DNA of 64,000 nt from Oceanospirillaceae bacterium (lineage in GTDB: Bacteria; Pseudomonadota; Gammaproteobacteria; Pseudomonadales; Balneatricaceae), in assembly GCA_013215375.1 (NCBI GenBank), contig JABSRB010000014.1:55417-119416 (forward strand). The letters run 5' to 3'. A model generated the notes under the pieces. That model was not told where the DNA came from. It did no database searches and saw nothing but the letters and a program-made list of their open reading frames with translations. The position numbers and the translations under genes are program-made. Below are positions 60,910 to 64,000 of this stretch, piece after piece. Positions within the stretch are counted from its first letter, which is position 1; each line of letters starts with the position of its first letter.

Positions 60910-61060
60910 TCAATGTGAAGTGTTAGCAAAGTAAGATAAGTATAATTCATCATAGCCGCCGGATGCCTTAAATTGATCAAGGGAGCGCTGCCAGCGTAAA
61001 ACTTCGCTGTCGCTAGTGTCCTTGGAAAAGGCAATATATTGTCGAAAGCGAAGCCTTTTG
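60910..61060 (-). pseudogene. Remnant of a family 3 solute-binding protein (C-terminal fragment)
   Basis: On the minus strand a frame ending at the TGA at 60910-60912 reads YIAFSKDTSDSEVLRWQRSL, then DQFKASGGYDELYLSYFANTSH. This is the usual C-terminal end of periplasmic amino-acid-binding (SBP_bac_3) proteins. No matching N-terminal part is found upstream, and the overlapping long frame (60882-61142) is in another register. A decayed gene is likely; the homology call is by eye. Confidence 0.6.
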
Positions 61061-61171
61061 TTTTTTCTGCTTGGCTTATAAGGGTGGATCTGCCATCGGG
61101 CTTGAAATTTGTAACTAGTTTTGTAGGGTGATTTTCAGGCAATCAAGGTCAAAAAAATGTAACTTATTTAT

Positions 61172-61230
61172 TTTTTATGTACAGGAAGTACGGTATAGCG
61201 CGGTGGCATGGATGCCAAAGAGCGTATAAT
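61172..61230. repeat. Modular palindromic repeat next to long repeat copy 2
   Basis: Contains GTACAGGAAGTACGGTATA, GCGGTGGCATGGATGCC and AAAGAGCGTATA, the same units as at 39545 and 47463. It directly abuts the start of the long repeat. Confidence 0.8.
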
Positions 61231-61633
61231 GTTTAAAATCAAAACATTGAAGGGCCTTTTCGACTGCGTCGAGTTCATTTCTTTTAGATGGGCCAAAAGA
61301 AACGGAACCAAAGATGCTCCTTGCCATCCATGGCACCGCCAAATTGCTTACATGGATGTAAGTACTTAGTTTTTGTCGGGAACAAAAAAACTGACCGTAC
61401 ATCCTGTACATAAAAATCCCACCCTACTATTGCCGAAAGATTCCTCCGCAATTTACAAAATTGAAGGCCGCTCAGATTCGCCATCTCGGTAACTGCTCCC
61501 TGCGTTACTCTACCTCCTGCATCCATGCAGTCGCAGGCTCAACTTCGCTCTTCACGACATCCTGTCGTTCCGCTCCCCAATTTTGAGAATTGCTCCGGCG
61601 GCAATACAAGGGGCCTTGTGGCTCCGTAGTGTA
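61226..61633 (+). repeat. Long dispersed repeat, copy 2, with two internal insertions
   Basis: Aligns with the copy at 56232-56495, but 99 bases (61313-61411) are present between ACCAAAG and AATCCCACC, and about 47 bases (61485-61531) after TTCGCCAT. The first insertion contains a GGCATGG-like module, TACATGGATGTAAGTACTT, TTTGTCGGGAACAAA and CCGTACATCCTGTACA, i.e. the palindromic repeat family. The second contains a CTGCATCCATGCAG palindrome. Confidence 0.8.
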
Positions 61634-61639
61634 GATTGG

Positions 61640-61830
61640 CTGTGAGCTGTTGATTTAAAGATTATTGCTGAATAGTGCTCGATTAATGACTGGTATTGCA
61701 TTCAGTTTATGCGTATGAAAGGTGGCTTTCTTGTTAGACGGAAAGTTTCCGCATTTCTACAAGATAAATGTGTGATTTTGGCTCGTGAATCTTTGAAAGT
61801 TAATGTTAATATCGAGTTATAAACAAAAAC
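61640..61830. other. Gap between long repeat copy 2 and the cassette array
   Basis: About 190 bases with no gene I can support. GGAAAGTTTCC at about 61740 is a small palindrome. An integron integrase gene, expected divergent from the first cassette, is not here. Confidence 0.5.
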
Positions 61831-61831
61831 T

Positions 61832-61898
61832 AAAAACATGTTAGGCGGAATAGTTCCGTGTTTAAACACGGAAGTTTTCCGCCTATGTAGCTGTTATG
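61832..61898 (+). other. Possible degenerate attC (or array-start) site
   Basis: TAGGCGGAA and TTCCGCCTA are perfect arms around CCGTGTTTAAACACGG, followed at 61892 by GTTATGT, which fits the R' box. The R'' box is degenerate (AACATG). About 67 bases is short but within the attC range. It lies just before the first cassette gene and could also be an attI-like entry site. Confidence 0.4.
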
Positions 61899-61917
61899 TT
61901 TCTAGGATAATGATGAT

Positions 61918-62187
61918 ATGAACTCAGATATGATGGATATATTTAAAGGGAAAACGGTATCGTTCGGTTCTAGCACCGACACTCTTGCTGTGAAAAATAT
62001 CTCATTTCAAGAGATTCACAATAAACTTTTTGTTGTAGGCGAAATTCCGTTGAGTGCAACTGAACAGAATTTGGCGTTAAACAAATCGTGTGCAGTCGCT
62101 TGGGATTCCGTTGAGGATTTCATAGTTTTTGATTCGGAAAGTGAATATTCCAAATGGGTTGAGGCAACTGAAGCAGGCGAAACATAA
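61918..62187 (+). CDS. Integron cassette A: hypothetical 89-residue protein
   Basis: A small acidic protein starting MNSDMMDIFKGKTVSFG and ending EATEAGET, with no membrane segment, signal or known domain that I recognise. AGGATAATGATG precedes the ATG. Its stop TAA is inside the R'' box of the first clear attC, as typical for gene cassettes. Confidence 0.65.
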   Translation: MNSDMMDIFKGKTVSFGSSTDTLAVKNISFQEIHNKLFVVGEIPLSATEQNLALNKSCAVAWDSVEDFIVFDSESEYSKWVEATEAGET

Positions 62188-62290
62188 CAAGCCCATAAAG
62201 TCCGACTCTGCAACGCTATCACATTGGTTGCAAAGGAAAAAGGCGCAACAAATGCGCCAGCATTGCTCACGGCTTATGGGGGCGTTAGCC
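62182..62290 (+). other. attC: Integron attC recombination site 1
   Basis: 109 bases. R'' ACATAAC and R' GTTAGCC bracket arms CCCATAA (L'') and TTATGGG (L'), plus inner GTCCGAC / CGGC pairing and a variable hairpin with GGCGCA / TGCGCC. This is the architecture of cassette attC sites. Confidence 0.87.
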
Positions 62291-62304
62291 GTACTGGAGT
62301 GCAT

Positions 62305-62688
62305 GTGGAAGCTCAACTAGATCAGATAACATTTCTACTTTGGATAATTTTAGTATTATTTGGTATTTCCAGTGTTTTGAAAGTCATTCATTTTTTTCAG
62401 CATTGGAAAAACGTTTCGGATGAAGTGGATCTATACGATTTATTTGAGCGGGACATGATTCAGGAAGTTATTTCAGAATCCGAACATATATTGTCGAAGC
62501 GTCCGAATCATGTTGCCGCACTTTGGTGTGGAGCTAAAGCATACTTTGTACAAGATAATTTGAAAAAGGCTGTCGAGCTAGCTACTAGATTGAGTAAGGT
62601 TGAACCTTCTTTAGCTCAAGAAGCTAACGATCTCATCGCCACCATCAACGAAAGTACGGCTAACAAGACCCTAAAGTCCGACAGCTAA
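62305..62688 (+). CDS. Integron cassette B: membrane-anchored TPR-like protein
   Basis: The GTG at 62305 is chosen because GGAG ends five bases before it and the longer frame starts inside attC1. One membrane helix (ITFLLWIILVLFGISSVL) is followed by HFFQHWKNVSDEVDLYDLF and a helical region (NHVAALWCGAKAYFVQDNLKKAVELATRL) resembling one or two TPR repeats. Stop lies inside attC2. The topology suggests a soluble helical domain tethered to the inner membrane. No function can be assigned. Confidence 0.7.
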   Translation: MEAQLDQITFLLWIILVLFGISSVLKVIHFFQHWKNVSDEVDLYDLFERDMIQEVISESEHILSKRPNHVAALWCGAKAYFVQDNLKKAVELATRLSKVEPSLAQEANDLIATINESTANKTLKSDS

Positions 62689-62768
62689 CACTGTCGCATT
62701 TTTTCGCAAACAACAAAAAGCGCAAAAACCTGCGCCAGCATTATCTGCGGCTTAGGGTGGCGTTAGCA
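62658..62768 (+). other. attC: Integron attC recombination site 2
   Basis: 111 bases. R'' GGCTAAC, R' GTTAGCA; arms ACCCTAA / TTAGGGT; inner CCGAC / GCGG and a hairpin with AAAAAGCGCA. The last cassette B codons run into it. Confidence 0.87.
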
Positions 62769-62786
62769 TTCAATTTGTCTAGGAAT

Positions 62787-63092
62787 ATGATCTCTAATAA
62801 ACGCATACCAGATAGCATTAATCAGTGGAATATTGAGTATGACCCGTATGGCTTTTCGAAAGAAGAGACATGGCTAGAAGCAGCGGAACTAACAGAAGAT
62901 ATCCTACAGCTTCAGCATATATATGCCGACGGTCCGGTCTTAGATGTAGGTTGGTATAACGGTATTTACCGTGCTGTAGTTGTCATGGACAAAGATTGGG
63001 AGAATCCAATCGAAACTTTTGAATCAACCTCAATAAATAAGATCACGGCAGCCTTGTACTTATGGTTGAGTAAATATGAGAATGGTGCGTAG
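62787..63092 (+). CDS. Integron cassette C: hypothetical 101-residue protein
   Basis: The ATG at 62787 (AGGA close upstream) is preferred over the GTG at 62757, which lies in attC2. The protein (MISNKRIPDSINQWNIEYDP...) is acidic with Trp/Tyr-rich segments: INQWNIEYDPYGFSKEETW, GWYNGIYRAVVV and AALYLWLSKY. It is soluble, without a recognisable domain; I note a vague similarity in style to small immunity-type proteins, but this is not evidence of function. Confidence 0.65.
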   Translation: MISNKRIPDSINQWNIEYDPYGFSKEETWLEAAELTEDILQLQHIYADGPVLDVGWYNGIYRAVVVMDKDWENPIETFESTSINKITAALYLWLSKYENGA

Positions 63093-63096
63093 AAAA

Positions 63097-63201
63097 TGCT
63101 AACAAGCGCAGGCAATCTGACAGTCTAAAACTGTCACCTTTTGTGCAAAAAAGAGCACAAAAACCGCCAATTTTAGCCTGCAGTTGCTGCGGGCGTTATA
63201 A
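63097..63201 (+). other. attC: Integron attC recombination site 3
   Basis: 105 bases. R'' TGCTAAC, R' GTTATAA; arms CGCAG / CTGCG with an inner GCAA / TTG step, and a hairpin GACAGTCTAAAACTGTC. Confidence 0.85.
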
Positions 63202-63225
63202 GCCATCAATAGGCATTGGAATTAA

Positions 63226-63501
63226 ATGAGAAAAAGAAACCCTGGACCTTTAATTACAGCTCAAACTGGCTGGGAAGAAGCTTTTCTTATTGGAACTGAA
63301 GAAGAACTTCTAGAGTTCGCGGAAAATATAATCAAAGCTGTGAAATCCTCTAAAGATGAAGAGTTTTTTGGGGAGGAAGCTAAAGTTTCAAAATTTTATA
63401 ATGTAACAGGTAGTTACAGTGAAGTTCTATTTGATTGGCTGGTTGTTACAAAAGACCGCGAACAAACAATAAAGCTCGCACACAATGTACAAGGCTTATA
63501 A
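63226..63501 (+). CDS. Integron cassette D: hypothetical 91-residue protein
   Basis: Starts MRKRNPGPLITAQTGWEEAFL. It is an acidic soluble protein with an early helix (EEELLEFAENIIKAVKSS) and a strand-like middle (FDWLVVTKD). The TAA lies in the R'' box of attC4. No family is recognised. GGAATTAA precedes the ATG. Confidence 0.65.
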   Translation: MRKRNPGPLITAQTGWEEAFLIGTEEELLEFAENIIKAVKSSKDEEFFGEEAKVSKFYNVTGSYSEVLFDWLVVTKDREQTIKLAHNVQGL

Positions 63502-63597
63502 CAAGTTTGTGATGTTCGCAACCTGCGGTCGCTGGGACGGCTTTCACGCCACTCGTTCCTCGCTCTGTTACAGCCGCCCCATACAAAAGCGTTGAGG
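63496..63597 (+). other. attC: Integron attC recombination site 4, abutting an IS
   Basis: 102 bases. R'' TTATAAC, R' GTTGAGG; arms TTTGT(G)ATG / CATACAAA, with one unpaired base as expected of attC, and an inner GGACGGC / GCCGC step. The sequence after GTT continues as the left end of the IS1182-like element, so the R' box is shared or broken by it. Confidence 0.75.
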
Positions 63598-63614
63598 CTG
63601 TAGAAAAACCTAAA

Positions 63615-63663
63615 ATAACACTCCAAATTTGCTAAAATAGCGATACGTAACAAGGAGTGTTAT
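63615..63663 (+). promoter_or_regulatory. Hairpin covering the transposase ribosome binding site
   Basis: ATAACACTCC (63615-63624) is perfectly complementary to GGAGTGTTAT (63654-63663). The right arm contains the GGAG Shine-Dalgarno, and the ATG follows at 63666. In transcripts that start upstream of the IS, folding would hide the start; a shorter transcript starting inside the loop would not fold this way. Confidence 0.65.
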
Positions 63664-63665
63664 CG

Positions 63666-64000
63666 ATGGCTAAATTTATCCCTTATAACTACGATCAGTA
63701 TTCGATGATTGTCATCAATTATTTGGAACAGCTACAGCCAGGCACCTTCGAACACGCGATTTACTATCTTATTGAACATAAATTAGACCTCTCAATATTT
63801 GATCCCTATTACAATAATGACGAGAATGGTCGCCCCGCCTACGATCCATCCATACTCCTTAAAATAATCCTCTTTGCCTATTCTAAAGGCATCACTTCAA
63901 GCCGCGAGATACAGTGGTGCTGCGAGACCAATATCATTTTTAAAGCACTTTCCTGCGATACAGTTCCTCACTTCACGACGATAGCGAGTTTTGTCAGTGG
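63666..64000 (+). CDS. IS1182-family transposase, N-terminal part
   Basis: About 111 codons up to the window end, MAKFIPYNYDQYSMIVINYL with DYD-type start and NGRPAYDPSILLKIILFAYSKGI, the DUF772-type N-terminal domain of IS1182/IS5-like transposases. The DDE catalytic core lies outside. Whether it is intact is unknown. Confidence 0.85.
   Translation, partial: MAKFIPYNYDQYSMIVINYLEQLQPGTFEHAIYYLIEHKLDLSIFDPYYNNDENGRPAYDPSILLKIILFAYSKGITSSREIQWCCETNIIFKALSCDTVPHFTTIASFVS

Larger units (their letters stand above)
63594..64000 (+). mobile_element. IS1182-like insertion sequence, left part (runs off window end)
   Basis: Left end GAGGCTGTAGAAAAACC lies at 63594 and is followed by the transposase gene starting at 63666. 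Only the left end and the N-terminal transposase third are visible, so the right terminal repeat and any target duplication cannot be checked. Confidence 0.75.

Noticed and set aside
60882..61142. 86-residue minus-strand frame as a gene
   Set aside because: The frame with real protein similarity (solute-binding protein C-terminus) is in another register, so this one is a shadow of a pseudogene.
61175..61526. Two minus-strand frames of 78-80 residues
   Set aside because: Both are translations of palindromic and long repeats.
62224..62304. Upstream start of cassette B at 62224
   Set aside because: The first 27 codons lie within attC1; the GTG at 62305 with GGAG is more credible.

Overview
The window is a gammaproteobacterial chromosomal origin region. 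It opens with the start of yidC, then rnpA and rpmH (minus strand), an AT-rich intergenic region with DnaA boxes (candidate oriC), and dnaA-dnaN-recF-gyrB (plus strand). The order glyQS, lauroyl-type acyltransferase, trkA, rsmB-fmt-def, LysM gene, dprA, tsaC, hemF, aroE matches the origin region of Pseudomonas. Together with rpiA/ilvA, oxyR/recG and coaD/fdx, this suggests a marine gammaproteobacterium of the Pseudomonadales/Cellvibrionales type. I cannot name the species. Two parS-like sites (27.26 and 34.67 kb) fit an origin-proximal segregation domain.

Layout. 1-7.6 kb: replication core. 7.9-18.1 kb: an insertion relative to the conserved order, mostly signalling: two tandem paralogous GGDEF-EAL proteins with a periplasmic sensor, a DJ-1/PfpI protein, a ribbon-helix-helix protein, a long chemoreceptor, a WYL regulator with an ABM-fold partner, and a lysozyme-like lipoprotein. 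18.8-34.6 kb: conserved housekeeping (glyQS, potassium uptake trkHA, rsmB-fmt-def, LysM, dprA, purE, tsaC, hemF, aroE). 34.7-45.6 kb: a PAS chemoreceptor, ilvA, rpiA, an SDR protein, oxyR-recG, a DUF501 protein, ferredoxin, coaD. 46.1-51.5 kb: a probably Fur-controlled imelysin/di-heme oxidase/imelysin/DUF1513 cluster. 51.7-56.2 kb: the zinc regulon, with znuA divergent from zur-znuC-znuB-MATE around a Zur box. 56.5-60.8 kb: a three-gene operon of cupredoxin-like protein, Cache-like/HAMP/GGDEF/EAL protein and beta-barrel protein, bracketed by two direct copies of a long repeat. 60.9-61.9 kb: a solute-binding-protein remnant and nested repeats.

The most unusual part is the right end. From about 61.83 to 63.60 kb there are four well-formed attC sites, and perhaps a fifth shorter one, separating four small same-strand genes with no recognised family. 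This is an integron cassette array with no integrase visible in the window. An IS1182-like element begins exactly at the recombination end of the last attC and runs off the window.

The second theme is small repeats: a modular palindromic family at 39.6, 47.5-47.7 and 61.2-61.4 kb; a long repeat at 56.2 and 61.2 kb whose second copy carries two extra insertions; and a 166-bp element with terminal inverted repeats that supplies the last codons of znuA. No rRNA, tRNA or CRISPR array was found.
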